From contig NC_091108.1 in assembly GCF_024713975.1 (NCBI RefSeq), forward strand, positions 8,787,001 through 8,851,000: DNA of 64,000 bases, read 5' to 3'. Every line of letters starts with the position of its first letter. Positions within the stretch are counted from its first letter, which is position 1. Under the pieces are notes generated by a model that searched no databases, was not told where the DNA came from, and saw nothing but the letters and a program-made list of their open reading frames with translations. The DNA is from Paralichthys olivaceus. Its lineage: Eukaryota > Chordata > Actinopteri > Pleuronectiformes > Paralichthyidae. Made by a program: the position numbers and the translations under genes. Below are positions 1 to 13,500 of this stretch, piece by piece.

Positions 1-277
1 AACCAAAATACTGAGCTGAAGGATGCTCAGAATCTCAAACAGCCCTTTTCATATTACAAGAGGTCACTTGATCCTTTGTTGATATTCAAATATTGATTAG
101 AGCAGCTGTAAGCAGAGCCACTGCTTCATCACACAAATACTCTCATCTGACTTTGCTTATGTCATGGTCATTGAACTTTTAAACCATTAGCAAGCAGTAA
201 AAAATTCATTATTGGTAACTGGTAAAAATCAAACTGCTTATGTTTGTGTGTAACCTCTGCGTGTGTTTCACTGTCAG

Positions 278-3200
278 CTGGTTTGCTCCATCATCGCTGG
301 CATTCTCCACTTCTGCTTCCTGGCTGCGTTCGCCTGGATGTGTCTGGAGGGCGTGCAGCTGTACCTCATGCTGGTGGAGGTGTTCGAGAGCGAGTTCTCT
401 CGCAGGAAGTACTACTACGTCTCCGGGTACCTCATCCCGGCTGTGGTGGTGGGCATCTCAGCAGCCATTGACTACAGAAGCTACGGCACACAGCGGGCGT
501 AAGTATAGCATCTCTGCTAGAGGCTCTTCTTTTGTGGGATGAAAGAAAAATCAGGGGCATTAATCCTCCCCTCTCCCCATCATGACACACCCACACAGCT
601 TGCATGTGTGTTCTAATGATAGTGATATCACAAAGAGTAATCCACCTCTGCCCCTGGAACATTTACACCCTGTCACTGATAAAAAAAAAAAGTGGATGTG
701 AGCAAAGCTGCAACATTAATGACTATGCTGGCTAGATGCACTGGCCTGCTGAATTTTTATTCTTTCCAAGTGGATAATTGCTAGTTAAAAGTTTATGCAC
801 TTCTCTGCTGGTCTTCATCCAAGCAGCAAGCTTTATGATTTGTAAGACTGCAATCCTCTAATTTATGGGATTTAAGTAACTTTTTTCTAACTTCATTTTA
901 TTCCTATGGTCCTCACTTCATTTCTGTTTCCTGGTGATAAACACAGACCAGGGTTGCAATTCATTTTGTGAACTGTATACAATACACTGTTTACAGTTCA
1001 GAGTCTTAGGTACACACAGTCAGGCATCACACATTTGTAAGCATTTGCAGACTGTGAAGTCATGAGTCCGACAACCACTGCCTTTCCGACTGCAGCTTCT
1101 CATGGCATGAGGCCAACGCTCTGTCAAGGTCGGGTTTTCTTCTCTGTGGTCAGACGAGTCTCTATTCTGCTGCTGTGACCTATCATCCAGCCGGCTCTGC
1201 TGCACCTGATCGATGAGACACAAGTCTGTTTTGGCAGTGAGATGATTTAATGGACTGAATATCACCTTCTGCTCCCTATAGATGCTGGTTGAGGGTTGAT
1301 AACCATTTCATCTGGAGCTTCATTGGGCCCGTGACCTTCATAATTGTGGTAAGTTGTAATTTTGTGCATGTGTGATATAGTTTTTTTCTTTATCCCTTTC
1401 AATGAAAAGCTTTGAAAACAGTTTATAGATTTTCTCTCTTTGTGCTGGCAGCCTCTTGGCTCTGATTTCTAAGATCAATTTGCATGAAAGGAAAGTGGTC
1501 CCATTATAGCTGACAGAAGGACATCAGTGTCCACTCAGCTATGAAATCCTCTGAAATCAGAATTGGTGAGCGGCAACAGCTTAAAGCTGTTTGGGCCTTG
1601 CTGTACATCTAGATAATACTCCCCTCCTGCAATCAGGAGGAGAGATCATCTCAGGCATGAAGGTCATTTGCTCAGTGGGAATACAAGGGTGATGGTGAGG
1701 GGGGGTGAACATGGAAGTAATGAGTGGGTGGGCCAGACAACCATTACCACAGCTCATAGCCCTGCTGAGGATCATGACACGTCCCCAGCCAATCCCAGCA
1801 CACGGACATCTCCATCTTCACCTTTTAATATTTCATGTGGTGCGCTGGGTGTTCACAATGCACATTGACATACACACACACACACAACACGTGCCAGAAT
1901 GCATGCACACAGCCCTGTACAAACACACACTGCATATCCATACAGCTGCGAACAGTAACACACGTAAATCTGTCCATGAGCTGTAAATACATGCAAAACC
2001 TGGAGAGGTGCTGTGTCAGCGCTGCGAGTTTTCTTGCGCCGTATTTGGCAGCGGAGTGAGAGACCTGAATATTGTAGAGGACGGCCCCTTCGAGACCGGG
2101 CATGACGGGTTGGGGGGGCATATGCGGTTTGCCTCTTGCTTTCTGCAGAGTGCCTCCCTGCCTCCTCGCCTCGCCGTCCGTCCCTCTGTCTGTCTCATCG
2201 GATCTGTGTCATCACTCGCAGCTGTGTTAAATGCATCTCCAGCCACTCGACTCATGCGGACGTAAATCGGCCCCAGTGGCTGAGAGACAAAACTTGGCAT
2301 TACTCTAAGCTGTGATCTAAAAGCCTCTTTCTGTCTTCTTAGCCACTCCTTTTTCTTCCATCTTTCCCCGCTGCTGTCGTTGGTTTCCTTCTGCTTTCCT
2401 CTCACGCTCTTTGTTTCCATTTAAAGACACTTCTCTGTTCACATCCATCCATGTTGGGTAATAATGGGGGATCTTTCGGCTTATTTGTGAGTGAGTTAAA
2501 AATGAAGTGCCTGATAAAGTGAGGACACTACATCTAGATTATTATGCTTCATTTTCTTGCCAAGTCAGACTTTTCATCTTTTATTTTCCTTCATGTACTT
2601 TGGATTAAAAGGACCCTACCAAATGCTCACTTGGAGCAGAAACAGAATATATGTTTTTGAAAATCTGGATATACTTAATTCAGTGAATATTTACAGAGCT
2701 GCGTTTGAAAGGTTTAATGTAGTGCTGGACCGAACTGAAACACATCTCCTTCCTTTCCCTTGGTGGCGACGAACCCTGCCGTGCTTACAGCGAGACATCC
2801 TGAGAGCATGGAAACCTCTCTGGATGTATGGCTCGGCTCACTTAAATGTTTTTCCTGGCCTCTGTAAAATTATTTTCTAAAATATGGCACTCAGCTTCGC
2901 TCTTTCCTCTGTGTTTTTCTGGAGCCTTTTTCGTCTACGATCGGTTTGGACGTAGAGAGATATACATTCTCATATTCGATGAGAATTTGTACTTTGGGAT
3001 GGAGCGTAATGTCAAACAAGAGAGAGGAAAGAGAAACATTCTGCGCAGCTTGTGTTGAAGGCCAGAGCTGTGTGAAGTAGACCACAGCAATAACCTCTCA
3101 CGGTTGTTTTTCTTTTTGGAAGTCAGCGTGTTTTATGATCTGCACCAAAGCAATACATTTTCATATTCCTCTCAGTAAAGGTATGCTGGTGTTGATGCTA

Positions 3201-3965
3201 TAAAGAGCCAAAACCACTGTGGATTAAGCAATACTCACATGTCACTATGAAACATACCAACTGTTTGTTAGCAACCAGAGGTGAAAATAGATTTTACACA
3301 TGTTCAAATTGTAGGTACTTTCTCTTAACCTCATTTTCTTTTAAAGCCAAAATATTTCAAAGTGAACCACTGCACTTCACACTCCTTTTGACGGCGCTTT
3401 TTACTTTACAAATGAGAATGACACTCAGTAGAATGCATACCTCAGCTTCAACAGTGTCCTTATGAAACCACATTTAATTCACAAGATCCTGATTTTTATT
3501 TTTATTTATTTTTTTGTTGGTTCTGTCTTCTTCAAAGTAAAGAATTGAACCTAATGGTTTGACACAAAAACAGCATTGTGAGGGTTAAATTGAAAAAAAT
3601 CTAAGATTCATCGATTAGGACAAAAAACTGAGCTTCAATCGACTACATCAATTTCAGTTGCAGTAAAATTCCTAATCCTGGATTTTTTAACTTCGTTTTC
3701 AAAGTGTGGCTTTATTTATCCAAGTAAAGGGTCTGCATGTTTTTTCTAGCTCCTGTTAGCAGCAGAAATCAGATTCCTTTCTAAGTGCAGTCTGTTAATC
3801 CTGATTCGCGTCTGTTTTGACAGGTCAATGTCATCTTCCTGGTGGTGACCATGTACAAGATGGTGAAGCACTCCACCTCCATGAAACCCGACTCGTCCAG
3901 GCTGGGAGGTATCAGGTGAGGGGTGTCACTCCGGGAGATTAGATGTCTGCTCTGTGGTTGCTGGA

Positions 3966-4016
<51 letters not shown>

Positions 4017-7000
4017 GCGTGTCTGTGTGTGTGGTGGTTGCGTATGTGTGAAAAGAAAAATAATATGCACCATTACTGCTTTTGCCTCCTTCCAGAGATT
4101 TCAATGGCTGCTTTGGACCTACACGTTTATTTGATTTTCTCTTAAACCCGACCAGAGCAATATTTTTCTCTTCAGGTGTAACTTTGGTCCATAGTTGGTG
4201 CCTTTTTAGCTCATTTTATGATGTCAGTATTTACACAACCCAGGGTTATATGGTTTTATTTTTATTTCTCATAACTGCCTTTCTGACCTTTGGTATCTTT
4301 TCACTCCTGTGCTGGCATCGTTTACAGGCTTTCTTGGAAGATGGATTCCACCACATGCCGTGTAGATTTAATGATGGTAAAAACAGGAATATAGGGGGCC
4401 CCATTTTCCCGCTTCCAGTGGGCTGTGTTTGCTCGATAAAAAGACGAGTCCCTGACCATGTCTGTGCCTGGATTCTTCTTCAACAATGCGTCTGAGAGCA
4501 GGCCAACATATGTTCTGTGGGCGTTTGATTTTTAGGCAGCCACAAGGATTTTGGTCCAAACTAAAAAAAAATAAATGAAAAAAAAAGGCATGGACTTGGC
4601 TTTCAGGTTTGTTTTTAGCTCACAGAAAAACCCACATTTGTTTGCATTCGCATGCTTGATTTTACATATTATCATAAATCATCAAAATTCATTAACTGCT
4701 GATAATTAGTTTCTACATCAAATCCTAATTCTGTCAAATGTTATAAAAAGTGAAATAGTTGGTTACTCAGCCTAAAAATGTTTTCTTGTAAAAAAACAAG
4801 AAATGTGACACAGAAACTGAGGAGAGACTCTAATCATCCGTCACTCTCAATCCTGCCGCTCATTTTTCTGTGTGTCCTCTCTTGGTGACATGCTGTTGTC
4901 CCATTTCTTCTCTCCTCGCCGTCTCTCTCTCTCGAGGCGGCTCACTTCATTCTCGTGTATCAGTAACAACCAGCCATTGTCATCGAAACTGACTGTTGAG
5001 TTATCTTATTTCCACGAGGCTTAGTTCCTGGAAGCTGCCCAGGAGAAAACCTGCTGTTCTGCAGTCTCTTTAGCCATTAACCCCAAGGAAATATTTCTCA
5101 ACGCAAATGCACTTTAATCCAAAACCTTTTGTATCTGTTTTTATACACTTCACCAACACAGTTTTGTATTTAAAGCAAATTAGTGTGTTTCTTCATTTTT
5201 AACAAGGTGTTGGCCAGGAAGAGAAAGCTTCCGCCCCAGCAGATTCTCCTTCACTGGTTAATATCCCTCCTCTTTCTCTCGCAGGTCGTGGGTGTTGGGA
5301 GCGTTTGCCCTACTTTGTCTGCTGGGGCTCACTTGGTCCTTCGGCTTGTTCTTCCTCAACGAATCCTCCATCGTGATGGCGTACCTCTTCACCATCTTCA
5401 ACACTCTGCAAGGGATGTTCATCTTCATCTTCCACTGCCTCCTCCAGAAAAAGGCAAGATTTTGTTTTCTGTGATTCAGAGTCAATTAAGAGCTAGTAAA
5501 TGTCACAGCTTCCAGTATTTTAAATGTGTTGACTTGTGGTTTTTATCTGTAAACTGAATATTTTTTGGTTGAGACTATTGTTATCAAATAAAAACAAGAA
5601 TATAATGTTTTACAATTTGAGCACATGTTAAAGATTAAAGACTTGTATGATTAGTAATGATCATCTGTGAGAGAGATGAAAAGATAAGTTAGTAAATAAA
5701 TCTCAAGTTCATTACAGGTAATTGTTTTGATAAATGCTTAATCATTTACGTCGGTTTTCATACAAAAATACTAAAAATATTCTTAAATCTTTTTCTTTTT
5801 TCTTTTCTAAATAAATAATATAATTATAATTTTTTTGTTGGACATTTGAAGATATGATTTTGGGTTTAGTAAACTATGATTGTAATTTTTTTAAATAGAG
5901 TCAATGAATCTAGAATATAATCTGCAGATTAATTGATGATGAAAACCAGTTTTTGTGTGATCTTGCTTACAAACAAACCAACAAATAAACAGACAGCAGT
6001 GAAAGCAAACCTCTTTGAGTGAGCTGAATATTAGCAGCAGCTTTTACGTTTATAAAATTCCAACGCAGCGGGACTGAGAATCTCCTCTTTCTTTCCTTAT
6101 GTGATTTATATTGCAGGTGTGGATCATTTTCACTGTAACATGTTGAAATTTTCCACAAGGCATTTCATGACATTTTATACCTTCTCCTTAGAAACAGCCG
6201 TATCAAAGTGCTTCCTCTCTATAATATTTCAACATGTTGTGACAGCGTTTGTTATCCCTGTCCGTACAGATGTGGCATTTAAACTCCTGTCGGCTGCCAT
6301 TTGATAAAGATTTGGGATTTGCGTCTCTTGCTGGGTGGTGTTGGGGGGGGGGGGGGGGGCTGTGTGTGTGCGCGCAGTCGGTTTCTGATCCTTTATTCCT
6401 CCGCAGGTCCGCAAAGAGTACAGCAAATGTTTCCGTCAGTCCCAGTGCTGCGGCGCGCTGCCAGCCGAGGGCCCCCACAGTGCAGCCAAGGCGGCCACGT
6501 CTCGATCCACGGCCCGCTACTCATCTGCCACACAGGTACGTACCTGCACTGGGAATCAGAGGTATCAGGGTTTAGGATGAACCAGGATTTAGGAGTTAAG
6601 TGTCAGTGGATTTTATTCTCATGCATATATTTTGTAAGATATAAGTTTATTTTATCTTCTCTCTTCTTGAAAAGACTAAAACCACCAATGGACTGATCCT
6701 GTCAACAAGTCTTTTCTGTGAAGCCTGATATAATTTAGCTCATATATTTGTGCCATGGAGTCATTATTGTCCAAAGCCGCACGTTGTGATATGAACAGGG
6801 CTCTGCAGTGTATTTTAGAAATCACGGTGGTTGTAAATGCTCACTAATGCATCTAATGGGTTTTAATCTGCAGTTGAACTTGGCTGGAAATAAAGGCTCT
6901 GTTTGACTGACGCTTGTTAAAAAATCTCTGATGTTTATCGAAGCTGTTTTTCCTTTTTAAAAGTAGCTGCATCTATACCTTTGAAACTCGGAACATACAG

Positions 7001-8992
7001 CCTTGGGGCTGCAAGCCTTAGACAAACGATGTTGGTCTTTTCAATAAATTCATTGACAAAAACAAAGGTAGAATATAGTTACAGTTATCCTTCAGTAAAG
7101 TCTCAAATGTTTTCAGTTCATTTTTAACCTTTTGCTCTAATTTTTATCATTGTCAAGTCAGTCAAATACACAGTTTAGTCACTGAGGTGGAAATCTAACC
7201 ATGGTGCAGAACAGTGTCACCGTGCTCTTATTGCTGTGCTGACATGTTTTACCTTGTTATAACCTACATCTCATTAAATCACACTGAACCGAACTGAATA
7301 AAGTGATTTAAGGCTTCACATTGTAACGCTAAGGCTCGGTTATCAAGTTATTAGACAGCAGAGGTTATATATCAGAGGGTGGGATTGAATGTTCCCTTGG
7401 TCAAAAAGTGTCAGGGTAAAGTTTTATACAGTTTTTCTTCTTCAATGAACGTGATTGTGGCTGGTAGGTAGATCTTATTTCAGAAGACGGAGACAGATGA
7501 GAGAAGGCTTTTGAACAGGACGTCAAGGTCTTCTCTGGATCTATCTTAAGAGCACTTCTGGGAATTTGGTGGCGGCTTCTGCTCTTACTATGGAGAGAGA
7601 AAGAAAAAAAAGAAGCTCAGAGCCCATCTCTCAAATTACAAGTTGAAGAGATTGTCAGTGTATCCATTTTTATTTATTAATTTTATTTTTTGGGATCAAT
7701 AGCACACAGGGTTTTCTTTTGTTTTGCTGCAGCACGACCATGTCATCAAGCAGTGGGCTGGCTGACTCACGTACAAAAGTGTAGGCTTCTTGAATCACAA
7801 ACCACTTAGCCACTCAATCCTCGGGGCCAGAAAGCTTTGAATAACAGCAGCACCATGTTGAGTCCTGATCAATGGCTGCTTTTCTCTCCACCCAGAGCCG
7901 CATCAGGCGGATGTGGAACGACACTGTGAGGAAGCAGTCGGAGTCCTCCTTCATCTCAGGAGACATAAACAGCACCTCCACACTCAACCAGGGTAAGCTA
8001 CCCTTTCTTCCACCACCACCGCCAGACGCAACACATACGCTATTCTCTTTGTGATGAGGCTGTGAATTCACTATAAACACTTCAATGAACGCAGCCTACA
8101 TGGCTCCGTGGCAGCTCGGAAACAGGGAAGAGATAAGGCCTGATTCAATGTTGCGTTTCTCTTCGCGCTAAGCAATCAAAAACAAAACAAAAAATAGCAT
8201 TAAATGCTGCCAGTGCGTCAAAGTTCGTAGCATATATTCCTGCTCCTCCCCTGCTCGCTGCGATCATCTGAAAGCAGAGAAATAAGAGACGAGTGAAGAG
8301 GTGCGAATTGTAGCCTGGCATAAAACGTTACTGACGAGAACCGGAGTTCAAATCATAACATTCGGAACTGGAGAGGCTCATCGTCGCCCCGCCATGATCG
8401 TCAGGGTGAAGGTGGAGGAGGAGCGATGAGTAAAGTCAGGCTGAGGTCAGAGCAGGGGTTTTTGGGAAAGTTCCCAGTATCATGAAGCTCAGGCTCCAGA
8501 CTGTGCCAGCTCAGATTTGGCCGTAGTTATGAATTACTTGAGAGATGTTTTTTTTAAACGCACACACACATGCCAGCGCAGGGTTTCTCAGCAGTCCGTC
8601 CAAATGACTGAGGGCAGTTATTACATTCTTGAGGATTTACACAAGCATGCTGGGGATGATAGGGATACTGTATTATTCATGGCGGGCCACTTAGACATGT
8701 TTTGTCTGGTGTCTCGACTGGACGAGTTTGTTTGGATGAATTTGTTTCACGTAAACACTGCAGCTGATTGTGTTGCTGCGCTTTGGTCAACACTCGTCGC
8801 GGTAACGTTGTTTGTCAGTTACATCGATGGACTGTTTGGATGATGGTTTTTTTTGCTCTGACCAACATTTCTATGGTTGCTTTGTCCGTAATAGAAGTCA
8901 GACAGATTGCCGGTCATAAATCTTTAGCAGTGTTAGAATCCGGACAGCGAATGTCAGCATTTGTTTATGTCAACCGACGAGCGCACCACCAC

Positions 8993-9028
<36 letters not shown>

Positions 9029-10011
9029 AGACCATGAAGTGCAGAACCTCCTGCTCTTTTTTTCCTCAACTGTTTTTTTTTCCTTTCTCACTCCTGATTT
9101 TTCTCCTTTTCTCTATCTTCCTGTTATTTCAGGGATGACTGGCAACTACCTCCTAACTAACCCTCTCCTCCGAACCCACGACACTAACCCTTATAACAAC
9201 CTGCTGGCAGAAACGGTCGTGTGCAACACCCCCTCTCCACCGGCCTTTCACTCCCCAGGTGCACATCCACCCTCCACCTTTATTCCTGCAAAGATTTGTG
9301 TTTGTTCTAATTTGTTTTGGGAAATATACTAATTTGCTTTGTCGAGGGGAGTCCGAGAAAAAGATTGATACCATTCCTCCTTTGTAGTGGGAGGTTATCT
9401 GTCATTTTTACACTTGAGTCTGATCTAGCATGTTAATTCATGAGCTTTAGAGGAGCTAGTCACTGGACATTGTTCCCATGAGACTACTCCCCTCTCTTTC
9501 CAGAATTTATGCTAAGCTAAGCTAACCACCTCCTGGTTGAAACCTCAATGGCATCAATCTTTTCTGTAACTCTCTGCAAGAAGGTGAATGAGCCTATTTC
9601 CCCAAACTGTTGAAGTGTTACAGATTTATTCTAAACATGCAACACGTGAAGTTTGTGCCTGTGACACAGTGTGAATGAACATTTTGAGAATAATGACACC
9701 AGATTTATCATTTGTTCCTCTTCACTCACATCTTCTGCTTTGTATTTTTTTCAGTCGTTCATATCAATGCAAGTTCCTCCTCCATAAACACGAGGAGATA
9801 AATGTCTCAGACGTTAATGCTATCTTATCTGCGCTACACTGAGCAGACGTGTGGGAATTCCTCTCTGTCGAATATGAGTTTCACACGTTGGTCCAGATCG
9901 TTTATTCCTCTCCCCCTCACGTCTGATATTTGCATCATACTTGTTGAAATCTTTACACTTCAAATATGAGCGAGCTTGATTTAAATCACGTCAGTGTTTA
10001 TGGTGACCTAG

Positions 10012-10079
<68 letters not shown>

Positions 10080-10486
10080 TCTCTCACTCTCTCTGGCAGA
10101 GCAAAAAGAAACCCAATTTAAAAAAAAATAAAAAAACAGAACCACATGACGCAATGCGGGCAGAGTCGTAGCCCTCAGATATTCACAGGCATCTGATGAT
10201 AAAAGGGAATATACAAAAACAGTATGGCGAAAGTGTGTAAAGAGAGGATTCACAGTAACATTTAGCTTCAACCTGCCGCAGTCATCACGTTCTGGTGTCG
10301 CGAGCTCGCTCACAGCACAATGAGAACACTTCACACTCAGAGATAATGAAGCAGGGTTGGGACCAAACAATGTCTGCACAGAAAATCAAAGACATTTCAG
10401 GATTGTTTTTTTAACTTCTTTTCTTTCTTTCTTTCTTTCTTTTACGAGCTCAGTGGCAGCCAAGTCAGACGCACTAGTGTGTGTGG

Positions 10487-10538
<52 letters not shown>

Positions 10539-13500
10539 TGCAGACAGCTTGTGCTTTATTACCCTAACATGTTTACCTGCTTAATCATTCTAGGATAATT
10601 GCATGTTAACATTGCAGCACAGGAGATGAATTAAGACTTCCCATATTTAATTAGCAGGTAATTTTGAATGTGGACTCAAACATCTCCTTTACCTGTAGAA
10701 AGACCTCTTCTCTCCCCCCCCCACCCCCGAGGGGAACCTGCTGTACTCAAGCTGTGTTTAAACACAGGAGCAAAAAAAAGGAAATACATCCTGTACTTAT
10801 TTAACAGTAGATCAGGAAGCAGTGACAAACATGGAAAATTTAAGGATTTAACATATGGAAACCAGTTTGTGCAGAGCAGGCAGCGGTGTGACACACAAAT
10901 GTCAAAACCTGGTGTGAAGATCACCAACCAAGTATGAAATACGTGCAGAGAGGCCGTCAAGTTTAACATAAGCTCTTTGAAAATGCCCTCTGCTATAGTC
11001 ATTACATTCAGCTCCTGCACAAGGAAGGGTGTGTGTGTCTGCGTGTGTGTGTCTCCTATTATGAGTGTATTAATACTAACTAATACTCTGCAGATGTTCA
11101 TCCGACGCAGTAAAATCTGTAAGGAGAACATCTTGGATGAATCTCTGCTGGAGCCGTTCCCAGAGTGCAGCTGTCGCCGTGTCCAGTTGAATTCTGTTCA
11201 CATCATTTCCCCCCTCCTCTCCCCGCAGACAATACCTGTCTAAAATAAAATCACTGCCAGTGCATAAACAAATGCAAATTTGGACGTGGGGTCTATTCAG
11301 GGAAGCGTCTAATAATCCCACCCATCCTCTTTTTTATGCCCTTTTGCTCTCTGCGCTCCTTTCACTCTTTTTAGAAAAGTCTTTGATGCTGTTTCCAGAG
11401 GTGTTTTTTTCCGCTTGCTATCATCCATTGTTCGACACGTTGGTTTGAAACCTACGACGAAAGTTTGTCTTTATTGTGTGTGAAAACCGACTGTGATGAC
11501 ACCCTACAAAATGTCAGCCTTGCACTCGAAAGCCTCACGGTGTTACGCAGTAAATAAACCCCTCATATAACTGGACCCCTTCACTTCCATACTGCTACTT
11601 GAACTTAGTCATTGGGCTGCACAAAATTAGTGTACACTGTTCTGAGTGTGTGTGTGTGTGTGTGTGGTTGTGGGTGTGGGTTTGTGTTGCTCACATAATA
11701 CTGATACACTGTGTAAAAATATGTGTCTCAGAAATGTTCTTTTTTGAAAAAAAAAAAAAAAAGACTGCTTGCTGCTGAACCCTTTCACCTGCTGGGTCCA
11801 GGATTCAGTCGTCCTTGATTTGTCCTTTAGCTCCCTCTCAAACTGCTAAACACATCATTTCGCTGTCATTCTCCTTCCACCTCAGACAATTTGTGCAAAG
11901 CATCCCACGGGCTGAATTATGGTTAATTGCAAGGACAGACAATCCTTCGGATCGACTGAATCCAGGCTGGATGTTACAAGCTTCCACTTTTGTCTTATTT
12001 CAGTGATTTCGTTGTTTCTGCTGCAATTGAAAAAAAGCATCTGTTTTACTTTTTTTGCACATCAGCTGTTCTTAGGCCAGATAGCCTGAGCAGACACACT
12101 TGATGTGAGTGGTGGCAAAGTGAGTCATTGCACCGTGCCTGTCTGTCGTGGTGTGTGGGGGTTGTTGCTGTGCTTGTGGGGCCTCAGTGCAGAGAGGTGG
12201 CGGCCATCTGTGTTCAGCATTACTCTCTTGTCTTGCCGTCTTTTAACAGGTGGAATGTTTTTCTCATTGTTTGTGTCACTTCCTCATCAGCTTGCATCCA
12301 TTTGTTTCTTTTGCTCTCATCCTGTTTGCTGCTTTCTGTGTGCTTCTGTGTTGTTACCTGCTCATACGCTACATTACAACATGATGCTATAGTATTGTTT
12401 TTAAGTTTTGAGTCATTGCTTGTTCTCATTTCTCCAATATTGTTCAGGATCATTTCTTAGATTGGCTAAATACATATTCAGCCAGAAGGAGGATGGACAT
12501 TTTGGAGAGCTAATTGGTTTCTTTTTGGGATTTTTTAAGTTTCTGTATCTGGATGAAATTAAAATTAACGCAGAGATTAAAGAGCACAAGAGTGAAGTGT
12601 CCTGAGCAGTATCAAGTATGTGTGGATGGTGTAGTGGAGACGGTTTTGTTTTGTTCTGTCAAAAATAAATACATTTTACCTCACGCGTTCCCTTTGCCTT
12701 TCGTTGCAGGACAGCACTCTCTGAGCAACAGCAGGGACATCAGTGCCATGGACACCCTCCCCCTCAATGGCAATTTCAACAACAGCTACTCCCTGCGAGA
12801 AGACGACTATGAGGCCGTGGCTGTTCGGGCTGCAGGTGACCTGGGGGCCCTCAACCTGGACGATGTCGCCTTTGAGAAGATGATCATTTCTGAGATTGTT
12901 CATAACAACCTCAGGCCCCGCGGGGCCCCCAAAGGTCGCGACGCCCCGAGGGACAGAGCCTTGCCTCCCCAGACCAGAGTGACAGTGGACCGAGGTGGGG
13001 GTGGGAGCGGCAGCGAGGATGACGCCATCGTGGCGGACCATGCCGAGGCTTCATCCCCGCAGAGAGGAAGTGGAAGAGGAGGCCACGCCACCCTGGAGCT
13101 GCTCCTGCACCCCCACCACAAGGAGGCACTGGAGGCCCCCCTCCTGCCTCAGAGGACTCACTCCCTGCTCTACAGCAATCAGAAGGCCCCCAGGCGCCTG
13201 GAGGGGCAAGGTGGCCATGGCTCCGAGACTGTTACCGCAGTGGAGGACACGGGATCCCATTCACCCAACAACAATAGAGACTCGCTTTACACCAGCATGC
13301 CAAACCTGAGAGACTCACCCTCGCCCTCCGCTTCGCCATACCCCCCAGAGGAAGAGGAGGAGGACGATGAGCTCTCCCCCTCTCCTCGAAGCGAGAGCGA
13401 GGACGCGTATCATAAAAGCATGCCCGAGCTCGGCGACGCACCGCAGCCCCTGTCCTACTACCACATAAACCGAGGCATCAGCGACGGGTGCATCATCTCG

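Larger units (their letters stand above)
9259..12709 (+). other. Last adgrl2 intron
   Basis: Phase-1 intron with donor GTGCAC and acceptor GTTGCAG, joining F-H-S-P-G to Q-H-S-L-S-N. It carries a dispersed repeat (9425-9625), a CT tract, a GT tract, a shorter GT tract at about 11647-11667 and an A-run near 11748. Mammalian latrophilins have alternative tail exons in this part of the gene. I could not recognise one here with confidence. Confidence 0.75.

Noticed and set aside
3781..4145. Open frames with poly-Cys-Val or poly-Thr-His over the GT repeat
   Set aside because: Produced by the dinucleotide microsatellite; no protein-like content outside it.
10008..10379. 123-codon minus-strand frame ending in an E-R repeat
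   Set aside because: Created by the CT microsatellite at 10014-10094.
12676..13441. Several open frames opposite or out of frame with the last adgrl2 exon (for example 12676-13041 minus, 12995-13309 plus)
   Set aside because: Shadow frames of a GC-rich real coding exon. The + frame ending at 13575 carries clear latrophilin homology.
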